64,000 nt of DNA. It comes from Marsupella aquatica. Taxonomy: Eukaryota > Marchantiophyta. The translations under genes were made by a program, and so were the position numbers. Shown in pieces: positions 9,788 through 19,450 of this stretch. Numbering within the stretch: position 1 is the stretch's first letter; the number at the start of each line of letters is the position of its first letter. Below the pieces are notes generated by a model. It was not told where the DNA came from and made no database searches. It saw nothing but the letters and a program-made list of their open reading frames with translations. The stretch lies in contig OZ316895.1 in assembly GCA_973895155.1 (NCBI GenBank), positions 5,270,001 through 5,334,000 on the forward strand. The letters run 5' to 3'.

Positions 9788-11644
9788 ATGCTAGATCAAC
9801 CAGAGTTTAGTGCGTCACGCATTCGGAGATACAAGGCTGCTTACCGTGACTACGTGGAGACTCGGATTACACGGGAAAGGGAAGAGAGAGAAGTTATGAT
9901 GAGCACGGGATTGGCAGCGGGTTCCTCACCGGTGGGTAGGAAGATTTTTCGTCGAATTTATCCCAAGACCTCCACCAAGGTGATGGAGGATTGTCGGAAC
10001 ATTTTCCAAGCCACCGGGCTTACAGAATTCATGAAGGTGGAGATTACCATCCCTTCAGGGAAGAGCTGGGACATTGAGGCCGGGATGGAGTTCCGAACGG
10101 AGGGAATCTACTTTGAATGTCTCAAACGTGTAGTGCCCCATGTGGAGTTGGCTAAGCTATTGTTTCTTGAGAATCAGAAATTCTCATTCACACCTCGGAA
10201 TATCAGGGGAGAACTCACGTTGAAAATGGTGGCCACTTGGGTGACCAATCCTACCTCCACCACCGCCATCCCTCTTTCTGCTGTCAAGGATGTTGAGTAT
10301 AAGGGCTTCCTGGCCAAGGTGCATCAACGGGTTCTTGGCAACATGCAATCCGGAGTGCTGAATGAGGAGCATTTCGTGGTAGCTATGGACATCAAGAACT
10401 ACCCAGCCCATGTGTACGGATGGTGGTGCTACGGATTGAAGAAGCTATTGGCCGCTGAGCCCGGGAGTGTGAAACCAGGTGGGGCTGTACATTTGATGGG
10501 GTCATTTGTATTGGCCAGGGCAGAAGGGTTGATTGGTTCTCCGGGGCATGAAGACACGGGATCATCTCTCACCACGGAGATCCGGAGTATTGCCACTACC
10601 GTTTTAGGGAAGCTCACGGAGGAATCATTGTCTGCTGGTGGGGAGGATAATAGAGAAGAAGAGAACCAGGAGGATGATTGCACATTGGAGTGGCTTGAAT
10701 CACTCGTGGGAGATCCGAAACAGCCTCTGGAATACAACATTCCGGATGTTTACTTGGCAGAGCTACGGGATTTCAGAGAGGGAGTCCACGAGGGACTCAA
10801 GCTAGTCCACGCATTGAGGGAGTCTCTCAAGCACGCCACAGTCAAAGTAGAGACGTTAGAGCAGAGCATCCTGTCACTGAAGGAGGTGATCAAGACCAAG
10901 GAGCAGACCATTCATGAGAAGGTCAGGCACATCAATGCAGCTCACGTAGAGATCACCAACTTGAAGGGAGCTTTGTCCACCAAGGCCAAGGAAGCAGAAG
11001 AAGTAGGAGCGTTGAGGCAAGCATTGGCCAAAGAGAAGCAAAATTCTGGAGAAGTGATGGAGTGGAGGAACCAGGTGGGAGCACTACGGAGTCAGGTGGC
11101 AGCCTTTGAGACACGAGCGAAGAGAAGTGAGGCCCTGAGTCTAGGGAAACGGAAGAGTCCCGGCACACCTGGCTCCACACTTTCCCCGGATGTGATCTCC
11201 CAAGCTATCGAGATGGTGGTGAAGGAGGTTAGTGGGAAGTATGGACCCTTGTTGGATGGAGCCAAGAAGAGTCAGGAGAAGAGTAAGAGCTTGGAGAAGA
11301 AGCTCCGGGAGGTACGGAAATCGTTACGGGAGGCTCAGGTCAGTACGGGGATGCCACCCAGGTCTGTCACCCCCGGGACTCCCATGGCCACGGGGCAAGT
11401 TCTACCGTTGGAGTTGCGGTCCGGAGAAGAGGCTACCCTCTGGAAGGACACAATTGGTGAGGGGTACATCAAGGCGTGGCAGGCCTTGGCTGCTTTGAGG
11501 AAGCGCGGGAGCAGCAGCACTAAGAGTACTCCGTCGAAGAAGAAGAAAAGTACGGTGGCACTCACTCCCGTGAGTGATGAGGAGGAGGACCACTCACGGG
11601 GCACAAGTCCGGGCACCGAGAGCGAAGAAGAAGAGGAGGATTAG
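9788..11644 (+). CDS. 618-residue ORF inside the 5' LTR, unknown family
   Basis: A long intact ORF begins ATGCTAGATCAACC and ends before 11645. Residues ~1-260 look globular, with many aromatic and hydrophobic positions (for example YGWWCYGLKK near 213). Residues ~320-440 form a heptad-rich coiled coil (ESLKHATVKVETLEQSILSLK). The C-terminus is Ser/Thr/Lys-rich with a KKKKS basic cluster and an acidic tail. It has no gag, protease or polymerase motif that I recognise. It differs from the copy in the other LTR at one residue (E/K near the end). As an ORF lying wholly in an LTR it could be expressed from the LTR promoter in the genomic RNA or from a solo LTR. It could be nuclear given the basic tail, but its function is unknown. 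Confidence 0.75.
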   Translation: MLDQPEFSASRIRRYKAAYRDYVETRITREREEREVMMSTGLAAGSSPVGRKIFRRIYPKTSTKVMEDCRNIFQATGLTEFMKVEITIPSGKSWDIEAGMEFRTEGIYFECLKRVVPHVELAKLLFLENQKFSFTPRNIRGELTLKMVATWVTNPTSTTAIPLSAVKDVEYKGFLAKVHQRVLGNMQSGVLNEEHFVVAMDIKNYPAHVYGWWCYGLKKLLAAEPGSVKPGGAVHLMGSFVLARAEGLIGSPGHEDTGSSLTTEIRSIATTVLGKLTEESLSAGGEDNREEENQEDDCTLEWLESLVGDPKQPLEYNIPDVYLAELRDFREGVHEGLKLVHALRESLKHATVKVETLEQSILSLKEVIKTKEQTIHEKVRHINAAHVEITNLKGALSTKAKEAEEVGALRQALAKEKQNSGEVMEWRNQVGALRSQVAAFETRAKRSEALSLGKRKSPGTPGSTLSPDVISQAIEMVVKEVSGKYGPLLDGAKKSQEKSKSLEKKLREVRKSLREAQVSTGMPPRSVTPGTPMATGQVLPLELRSGEEATLWKDTIGEGYIKAWQALAALRKRGSSSTKSTPSKKKKSTVALTPVSDEEEDHSRGTSPGTESEEEEED

Positions 11645-12775
11645 ATAGGCGTACGGACGTGGGTGTACGGCCTCCAGATTTCCAACATTTTAGTGGGGGG
11701 TCACTCATGGGCTTGTTGGGATGAGCTCGCGGAGCTGATTCCAACAAGAGGCGGCGCTCCTCAAACGGAGCCAGGATGAGCAAGTTATGGCCTGGAGAAC
11801 TTATGTTTTTGCGGTACGGAAACGGCCATAACTCAGGCGTCTGAAGTCCGTTGAGGGAGCGACTTAGTGATTCGGAAGCAGGAAAAGAAGAGCTATCCAG
11901 GGGTGAGCTCAGGTGTGCACTTGGAAGGGCACCTAGTTTCGGCCATTTTGGGGTGCCTCTCACTTTCAGGGTTCACGTGTACTGTTGGGGCGCCGTCGAA
12001 GGCACCGTCGGCCCCCTTGTTTTGGGTTTAGGGTTTTAGCAGCATGTGTGTGCCGCATGCTCCTCTTCAGTTTAAGGATTTCTCTTAGTGCAAGGTTTTA
12101 GCGGCGCCGCTAGGGTAGCCGCCACCGTTGTGACCCTGTGAGGGGTGCTTTGGTGTGATTTTTCAGTATTTAGGGGGATAGCCCCGAAGTAGTTAGGGGG
12201 ACTCAGTGTGAAGTTAGCAAGGAGGGATAGAGTGGAGCCTGAGGAGTTTGAAAGCGTGTTCAGAGTAGTGAGGGGGAGCCATACTCATTGTCCGGAGAGG
12301 CAGGAGTTGAGTAGACGGCAGGAGGCCGGGTTACTCATGCAATGTGTATCGTTTTTCCCAAGAGATATGGATCTGTACATTTGACTTGATGGGCTTTTGT
12401 TGTGTGTTCCTTCTCCCTTTTTCGCTTTCCGAATTGTGTTCTCCCGTTCTATGATTTGAAGAAACTTGCTTGGTTTGAGTCGGCCTTGTGAGTAGGGGTG
12501 GTGACAGCACTCTTTGGGTGACTCCGAGTGAAGGTGTAGTGGGGTAGTCGGCAGGACTTGATCAAAAGCTGTGGGGTGAGGGTAGTCGGTAGACTTGATC
12601 AAAACCTACATTTCCGGGAGCGGAAACCAAAATACTCATCCTGGTGTGAAAAGAATCCAAATAGCGTCCCTCCACGACCCCGTAATACGATACCAACGGT
12701 TTAAGCGAAGAAAAGTGCGGTTTGCACGTATTAACCGTTGGAGAGGCAAGTGACATAAGTGTGGTCTTTTGTTTT

Positions 12776-12793
12776 TGGCGCCGCTGCCGGGGA
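12776..12793 (+). promoter_or_regulatory. Primer-binding site, tRNA-Asp type
   Basis: TGGCGCCGCTGCCGGGGA matches, with one difference, the TGGCGCCGTTGCCGGGG primer site used by Athila/Tat-like plant gypsy elements (complement of the tRNA-Asp 3' end). It lies 20 bp after the LTR end. Confidence 0.88.
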
Positions 12794-13010
12794 ATCCTTC
12801 TTCTTGTTTGACGACACGAAGGAGGGGAGCTACGTCTATTGGGAGTTCAAACCTATCAACCACAACGCAACTTGCGACGGTTGATACGTGAGAAGTTTGT
12901 TGGTTACTTTGTTATTGTACGTCAACCACAACGCATCGTGCGACGGTTGATGTTTACAAATATTGCTTTCTGAGACATTGGTGTAAGTTTGGAATGCAGG
13001 TCTCAATGGG

Positions 13011-16000
13011 ATGCCGAGAGGGAGAAGGGGAGGTAGAGGAAGTCCCCAACACACACGTACCCCAAGATCAGAGCTAGAAGGGGGGCCCTCTTGGATTGGG
13101 ACCAGACGACGAGTTGCTGCCGAAGAACGCTTACGGCTTGCAGAAGAGAGGAGGTTGCCACTGGTGCTGGAAGAACAAGTTGGTGTGCAACAGGAAGAGG
13201 CTCAACGTAATGAGGCCATATGCCCAGACGAAGAGCCAGACATAGATCACGAGCGAGAAGAAGGAGAGCCCTTTGTGTTGGTGCAGTCTGAGTTACAAAA
13301 TCTGATCCCAGAGCTCACTGCATTGCCACAAATCATCTCACACCTATCATCGGTGCTGTTACCGGTGGCCCAACAAGCGCCATTACCACCTGTGTTGATA
13401 CAGGCACCGGCTGCACCGATGGCAGCTGCACAACGTACCCGTGTTCAGTACGTACCCTTCAAGGGGAGACCAAAGGATGATCCAGACGAATGGATTGAGG
13501 AGTTTGAAGGGATTGCCGAAGCTAATGGGGAGTCTGCACATAAGCTCACTATCATTCCTGGAATGATGAGAGGGGAGGCAGGTCCATGGTTCATTTCGTT
13601 GTTGGCCAACGTGAAAGCTGATTGGGCTCTGTTCAAGCAAGCCTTCTTGAAGGAGTTCAGATCCATAGGAGTGGAGGCCACCTCACTATTAAAGGTGGGC
13701 CAACTCAGGATGAAGAAGAAGGAGTCATTACGGAGGTTTTTGCAAAGGTTCCAAAAGCTGGTACGTCGGATCCAAGCCCGTACCGATGATGCTATGCGTC
13801 AAGCCTGGTTTGTGGCTGCCCTACCAAGCAAGATGGGGTTCTTTGTACGTCAAGCCAAGCCAACCACATTGGCTGAAGCTATTGCAGCAGCGGAGTCATA
13901 CACCGCAGCTGATGCCACAAGCAAGCGTTGCCGAAGAAAGAAGCTGAAGCCGGTTGACAGTTCCTCCAGTGAGGAGTCGAGTGGATCTGATTCAGATAGT
14001 AGTGATGAATCTGAGGATTCTGAGAGTACTACAGAGTCAGACACTACGGAGTCAGAAGCTGAAAGACGAAGGAGGAAGAAGAAGAAGTTGTCAAAGAAAG
14101 TCAAGAAGTCCTCTCACCGTGAAGTGATACTACCCACGGTGGCCGTTACACCATTGTCTACGGCAAGACGCCTGAAGGAGCAAGAGGCCAGATATGATGA
14201 GCTGACGGAGCAAATGAAAGCGTTGAAAGTACATTTTGCCGGACTCAAACCTGAGAGGAGAAAAGTTCCGGTGGAGAGAGCCAATGTGTGGTGCACCAAG
14301 TGCATGAAGTTTGGTCATGCCCCGAAGGAGTGCCCAGCGGGAGAACCAGCCAAGGTTTTCCAAGTACGGGAGGAGGATGTTGAGGGGGCAAGCTACTCAA
14401 ATCCTTCATATGCAGCGGAAGGGCCAATAGAGTACTTCATGGAGGAGCCACCAGAGGCCAACGTGTATAGTGTACAACCTCTCAACCCGGGACCACGGAG
14501 CATTCATGGAGTTTCAACAAACGCCGGAGCACCCGCATACTCCAACTATCCCAACGCTAACCCAGGGAATCGACCACCGTACCCTGGAGTGAGGAAGATC
14601 CCTATTTGTTACAATTGTAGAGTGGCGGGCCACTACGCTAATGTGTGCCCAGAGCCCACCCGTCAAGGCAATGGAGATTTTGCCCGGCTGTGTCAACTAT
14701 GCAAGGGGGAGGGTCATCTTGCACCACACTGCCCAACCTTGGAGGCGTTCAAGGCTCAACCGATTGGGGCACAAGAGAAGAAGGGGCCGCCACCTCCTCT
14801 GAAAGAAGCTAGCGTCAACTTTCTCACCACGGAAGCAGTCGACACCCCTCTAATCACTAGAAGAGAAGAAACCGTAGTGAACATTCCCAAGCAAAGGATG
14901 ACCACCATAACGGAGGAGGTGGTACCGCTAGTCGTTGTAGTATCTCCAGTTGTTGAGATACCGGTGGTTGTTGTTGCAACATCTACGGAAGTTGAAGTTG
15001 CTAACCCCTCACCCCCAAGTCATGAGTGGACTCATGCTGAGAATCTACCGGAGGAAGACAGCGACGAGGAGAGAAGGCATTACTCTTGTTACCGAGTCTC
15101 CACTCGATCCGGCAAAAAGAAGGGCAAGTCCGAGCTCAAGCAGAAGTACAAGGAGGTGCATCAAGCTTCCACATCGGGTACCTCACACGAACCGGAGGTG
15201 CCACCCATGGAGGATAGTGACTTTGATCGGGACAACCCCAAGTTGTTCTATCCGAAGGTGGGAGAAGAGGTACGTAAGCAGTTGGAGGAGCTAGAAGCAC
15301 AAGCCATGCAAGCGGCCATTGACAAAGACATGGAGGAGGCAAAGGCCAGAAAGAAAGCGGAGGAGAGGGTTGTTCGTTGGAAACCGGGAGAAGAGGTCAT
15401 CCCACCCATACCTCCTGCAACCGCGTACAACATTGCTCAAGACATTCTGGATTGCCCAGTCAGTGCCACAATTGGTCAACTATTACGGGATAGCTCCCTA
15501 TACCGTCGCCAAGTCAAGGAGATTCTCATGAGGAGGAGACGTAGAAGAAGGTTACCCAAAGTTGGGGCTGACCCCATACAAGTCAACTGGGTCACGGAGG
15601 ATTTGGGTGCCCCAGAACTCACGGTGGACATCAATGGATGTGCAATACGGTTTGTACCGGTGGACGGGGGCTCGGGAGTCAACATCATGACTGAGGAGAT
15701 GGCAAACCGGTTGGGGTATACAGAGTTAGAACCACCGGCACGTGCCATGAGGTTGGCTGATGGTGCACGGGTGGTGCCGTTGGGGTGTCTCACCAAGATT
15801 CCAACAATGATTGGGGGAAAATCTTTCCCCCTCAACTATTTGGTGATGCGACCCGTTCGGCCGTACGGTTTTCCCATTTTAATTGGCAGGCCATGGTTGT
15901 ATGTGGCCAAGGTCACAAGTGATTGGGGCAAACGGCAGTTTCGGTTTGGTATCCCCACTATCACTATTCCATGGTCAGCGGAGTCACCTCACGGGGAGAC

Positions 16001-19000
16001 TACGACTATGGAGGAGGAATATGATTCAGAGGTCACCTCAGATGAAGACGAGGATGAAGTATACATGGTGAAACTGATTTCTCACCTCACGGAGGAAGAT
16101 GTTTTTGGCCCCGGAGTTGCTACTCAAGAGCATGCAGTAGAGGAATCAGTTAGCCAAGTGCACGCTGTTCTAGAAGAGATGGAAGACGAGCGAAGCAAAA
16201 TTGTGGAGGCTGAACCTCTAGAGATTCATGATAGGGAGGCAGAGGATCACCCCGAGGAGGTGGAAATGCAAGCCCACACGATCATGTTTGATGATGAGCA
16301 AAGAGAGCAGTTTTTGAATGACATCCTGGATGATGACTTTAGAGAGGAGCTATTGTCACATTACAAAGAATCTGACGTTGAAGAAATAATGGCCCATGTG
16401 ACAAAGGATCCACCTCCATCCCGACCAGACCAGGAGGAGAGTGATGCACCGGTGTATGGAGGGATGAGGCTCGCACGGTTGGAAGAAACCTTTGATGAGG
16501 AGACACGCAACAAGTTGGACGTGATCAGGCCGGAGCAGTACACAAAGGTGGAAGTGGGTGAGGGCAAGACACTCAACATTGGTAGTAAGTTGGATGCTAC
16601 GGAGCAACGCACGATTCAGGAATTGTTGAAAGAGTACCAAGACGTATTTGCGTGGAGCCACCAAGATTTGAAAGGAGTGCCACCTGAGTTTGGTGAGCAC
16701 AGCATTGACCTGATGTCAGGAGCACGACCTGTGAGGCAACGCCAATACCGCCTCAACCCCAAATACTCACTCATGGTGAAGGAGGAGATTGACCGTTTGT
16801 TGGATGCAGGATTCATTTATCCGGTCATGCATAGTGAGTGGGTGTCACCCATCGTAATCGTGCCCAAGAAAAAGGGGCCAGACGGGAAGGTGAAAATACG
16901 GGTGTGCCAAGATTTTCGAAAGTTGAATGATGCGACCAAGAAGGATCACTACCCGCTACCGTTCACGGATATCGTGTTGGACATGGTAGCAGGTTGGGAG
17001 ATATACAGCTTCTTGGATGGCTACTCTGGGTACAACCAAATCTGGATACGGGAGGAGGACCAACTCAAGACGGCTTTCACAACAGAGTGGGGGATTTTTG
17101 CATTCCGGAGAATGCCTTTTGGGTTGTGCAATGCCCCTGGCATGTTCCAACGGCTCATGATGAATATATTTCATGACTTTTTACGCAGGTTCTTGGAGAT
17201 CTTTATTGATGACTTTGCTGTCTACGGCAAACGAGTCAAGCATCCGGAACACTTACGGTTGACTTTTCAGCGGTGCCGGGAGACTTGCCTGAAGCTGCAT
17301 CCGGAGAAATGTTTCTTTGGAATTGAGGAGGGAATCCTATTGGGCCACAAAGTGTCTGCACGAGGGATTGAAGTTGATCGTGAGAAGGTCGCCGTGTGGG
17401 TAGCAGTCTCATTTCCCAAGAATGTGAAGGAAGTGAGAGGGTTCTTGGGGTGTGTTGGCTACTACCGACGCTTCATCAAAGACTTTGCCAAGGTAGCCAT
17501 GCCACTCACTTCCATGTTGAAAAAAGGAAGTGAGTTTGAACCTACTCCTTCCCGTCAGGCTGCTTTTGATGAATTGAAGAAACGATTGCTAGAGGCCCCC
17601 GTGCTCATTACGCCCAATTGGAATAAGGAATTCCATGTTTACGTAGACGTATCAGGATTTTGCATCGGTGCCGTTTTGAGTCAGTTAGATGATGATGGAA
17701 GAGACCATCCCATCTACTTTGCCAGTAGGCAGTTGGCCCCGGCAGAGAAAAACTACTCACCCACCGATAGGGAGGCACTTGGTATCATCTACGCTTGTAA
17801 GAAGTATCGTCATTATTTGTTGGGGTACAAGGTTGTGTTCCACACGGATCACAACAGCTTGAAATACATGGTCAACAAGCCAGATCTGTCCGGGAGAATT
17901 GCACGTTGGGTTTTGTTGCTACAAGAGTTCAACTATGAGGTGAGAGTAAGATCGGGGAAGAGTCATAGCAATGCAGACTTCTTCTCCCGTATTGAGGGAG
18001 CATCTGACTCCCAGGAGATTGATGATCGGTTCCCGGATGAGGAAGTGTTCAGCGTGAATACAGAGGCCACTACTTGGTATGGAGAAATTTTGGAATTTCT
18101 CCGCACGGCTAGAGTTCCCTCACGTTTGGGCCCGGAGAGAGCAGCAGTGTTTTTGCGTAAGACAGGTCCCTACTTGCTTGTGAAGGGAGTACTTCACAAG
18201 TACGGCATGGATGGCCGACTTCGTCGTTGTTTGGAGGAAGCGGAGATACGTACAGTCATGGCAGCATTACATGAGGAGGAAGCTGGTGGCCACTTTGCAC
18301 GGGAGACCACCGCAAGGAAAATACTAGATGCTGGATATTGGTGGCCAACTCTCTTTCGGGATGTACACCGGTACATCCAGCGATGTGATCCGTGCCAGCG
18401 TCAAGGCAAACCAGGGCCCTCCTCACGACACCCATTGGTGCCCATACTTCCTCTTGCACCCTTTGAGAAGTGGGGGGTGGACTTCATTGGCCCTTTCACT
18501 CCCATCACACGAAGAGGGAGGAAGCGCTACATCATTCTTGCAACGGACTATGCCACCAAGTGGGTGGAGGCCCGAGCTACTGCCAAGGATGATGCCAACA
18601 CCACGGCACGTTTTTTGTATGAGCAGATTTTTACACGATTTGGTCCACCATTGGAGTTGGTAAGTGACAGGGGTACTCACTTCCTCAATCATACGATTGA
18701 ACGTTTGACGGAGAACTACTTGATCTCACATAGGAAGACCACTCCGTACCACCCTCGAGCCAACGGGCTCACTGAGAGAGCCAACGGGATCATGGGCAAG
18801 ATCCTCAACAAAACGGTATCCGCTCACAAGACCGATTGGGATTTGAAGTTGTTGGCTGCCACTTACGCTTACAACCTGGCTCACAAGACTACCACGGGCC
18901 ACAGCCCCTATTTCCTTGTGTTTGGACAACACTCTCTTGTGCCGGTGGAATTTGAGGTTCCAACCATTCGAATCCTAACACGGGAAAGGGAAGGGGCAGA

Positions 19001-19409
19001 AGAAAGTGTCGCTTCACGGATCCAACAGTTGGAGCAACTCACGGAGACACGAGAAGAGGCTTTGACACATACGGAGCAGGAGCAAGGCAAACGCAAGTCA
19101 CATTACGATTCCCGTCTCCGTCGTGTGTCCATTGAGGAGGGAGATTTGGTGCTCCTCTACGATAGCCGCTTCATGCATTTCCCCGGGAAGTTGCATACAC
19201 GGTGGATGGGACCCTACGTAGTGGATGCCGTCTACTCCAACGGCTCGGTTCAACTCAAGACATTGGAGGGGCAACTACTCAACACACGGATCAATCAAGA
19301 GCGCCTAAAGAAGTACTACACGGAGGAAGAGTATGGTGCTCGCGGGGGCGCTTCGCAATTAAGAGAGGAGCTATGTGACGGGTACCCCGTCACGGGAAGT
19401 CACACATAA
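13011..19409 (+). CDS. gag-pol: gag-pol polyprotein, 2132 residues, intact
   Basis: One uninterrupted ORF. The gag core is at residues ~147-270. Three CCHC zinc knuckles lie at ~428, ~532 and ~561. A Val-rich then acidic linker precedes a retropepsin-like protease with DGGSG at ~885. The RT (~1240-1410) shows QDFRKLN, FLDGYSGYNQ, MPFGLCNAP and the active-site string FIDD in place of the usual Y[IV]DD. RNase H spans ~1540-1660. Integrase has an HHCC finger at ~1755-1800 and catalytic D, D and E in VDFIGPF, VSDRGTH and LTERAN. The C-terminal GPY-like segment (WMGPYVVDAVYSNGSV) is followed by no chromodomain. Translation of gag and pol in one frame means processing must set the Gag:Pol ratio. 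It is intact, so the element may be mobile with helper-free coding capacity. Confidence 0.96.
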   Translation: MPRGRRGGRGSPQHTRTPRSELEGGPSWIGTRRRVAAEERLRLAEERRLPLVLEEQVGVQQEEAQRNEAICPDEEPDIDHEREEGEPFVLVQSELQNLIPELTALPQIISHLSSVLLPVAQQAPLPPVLIQAPAAPMAAAQRTRVQYVPFKGRPKDDPDEWIEEFEGIAEANGESAHKLTIIPGMMRGEAGPWFISLLANVKADWALFKQAFLKEFRSIGVEATSLLKVGQLRMKKKESLRRFLQRFQKLVRRIQARTDDAMRQAWFVAALPSKMGFFVRQAKPTTLAEAIAAAESYTAADATSKRCRRKKLKPVDSSSSEESSGSDSDSSDESEDSESTTESDTTESEAERRRRKKKKLSKKVKKSSHREVILPTVAVTPLSTARRLKEQEARYDELTEQMKALKVHFAGLKPERRKVPVERANVWCTKCMKFGHAPKECPAGEPAKVFQVREEDVEGASYSNPSYAAEGPIEYFMEEPPEANVYSVQPLNPGPRSIHGVSTNAGAPAYSNYPNANPGNRPPYPGVRKIPICYNCRVAGHYANVCPEPTRQGNGDFARLCQLCKGEGHLAPHCPTLEAFKAQPIGAQEKKGPPPPLKEASVNFLTTEAVDTPLITRREETVVNIPKQRMTTITEEVVPLVVVVSPVVEIPVVVVATSTEVEVANPSPPSHEWTHAENLPEEDSDEERRHYSCYRVSTRSGKKKGKSELKQKYKEVHQASTSGTSHEPEVPPMEDSDFDRDNPKLFYPKVGEEVRKQLEELEAQAMQAAIDKDMEEAKARKKAEERVVRWKPGEEVIPPIPPATAYNIAQDILDCPVSATIGQLLRDSSLYRRQVKEILMRRRRRRRLPKVGADPIQVNWVTEDLGAPELTVDINGCAIRFVPVDGGSGVNIMTEEMANRLGYTELEPPARAMRLADGARVVPLGCLTKIPTMIGGKSFPLNYLVMRPVRPYGFPILIGRPWLYVAKVTSDWGKRQFRFGIPTITIPWSAESPHGETTTMEEEYDSEVTSDEDEDEVYMVKLISHLTEEDVFGPGVATQEHAVEESVSQVHAVLEEMEDERSKIVEAEPLEIHDREAEDHPEEVEMQAHTIMFDDEQREQFLNDILDDDFREELLSHYKESDVEEIMAHVTKDPPPSRPDQEESDAPVYGGMRLARLEETFDEETRNKLDVIRPEQYTKVEVGEGKTLNIGSKLDATEQRTIQELLKEYQDVFAWSHQDLKGVPPEFGEHSIDLMSGARPVRQRQYRLNPKYSLMVKEEIDRLLDAGFIYPVMHSEWVSPIVIVPKKKGPDGKVKIRVCQDFRKLNDATKKDHYPLPFTDIVLDMVAGWEIYSFLDGYSGYNQIWIREEDQLKTAFTTEWGIFAFRRMPFGLCNAPGMFQRLMMNIFHDFLRRFLEIFIDDFAVYGKRVKHPEHLRLTFQRCRETCLKLHPEKCFFGIEEGILLGHKVSARGIEVDREKVAVWVAVSFPKNVKEVRGFLGCVGYYRRFIKDFAKVAMPLTSMLKKGSEFEPTPSRQAAFDELKKRLLEAPVLITPNWNKEFHVYVDVSGFCIGAVLSQLDDDGRDHPIYFASRQLAPAEKNYSPTDREALGIIYACKKYRHYLLGYKVVFHTDHNSLKYMVNKPDLSGRIARWVLLLQEFNYEVRVRSGKSHSNADFFSRIEGASDSQEIDDRFPDEEVFSVNTEATTWYGEILEFLRTARVPSRLGPERAAVFLRKTGPYLLVKGVLHKYGMDGRLRRCLEEAEIRTVMAALHEEEAGGHFARETTARKILDAGYWWPTLFRDVHRYIQRCDPCQRQGKPGPSSRHPLVPILPLAPFEKWGVDFIGPFTPITRRGRKRYIILATDYATKWVEARATAKDDANTTARFLYEQIFTRFGPPLELVSDRGTHFLNHTIERLTENYLISHRKTTPYHPRANGLTERANGIMGKILNKTVSAHKTDWDLKLLAATYAYNLAHKTTTGHSPYFLVFGQHSLVPVEFEVPTIRILTREREGAEESVASRIQQLEQLTETREEALTHTEQEQGKRKSHYDSRLRRVSIEEGDLVLLYDSRFMHFPGKLHTRWMGPYVVDAVYSNGSVQLKTLEGQLLNTRINQERLKKYYTEEEYGARGGASQLREELCDGYPVTGSHT

Positions 19410-19450
19410 CTGGTTGCAAAGGCCGATACCTTGTTAATAGTCAATGTAAA

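Larger units (their letters stand above)
8758..12755 (+). repeat. 5' LTR (3,998 bp as shared repeat)
   Basis: The shared sequence runs from TAAGCC to TGACA. It contains a GC-rich array of 47 bp units (9159-9346), a 618-codon ORF (9788-11644) and about 1.1 kb of downstream sequence. The end TGACA lies 20 bp before the primer-binding site, which fixes the right boundary well. Compared with the 3' copy, I saw two substitutions plus one missing 47 bp unit. The first bases that precede the 3' copy (TGTAAA) are not present here, so this LTR may have lost its extreme 5' end. Confidence 0.85.

Noticed and set aside
12020-12040. TTTAGGG-like bases in the LTR (and GGTTAGGG near 3747) as telomeric repeats
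   Set aside because: Only one or two imperfect units are present, far below a telomeric or interstitial telomeric tract.
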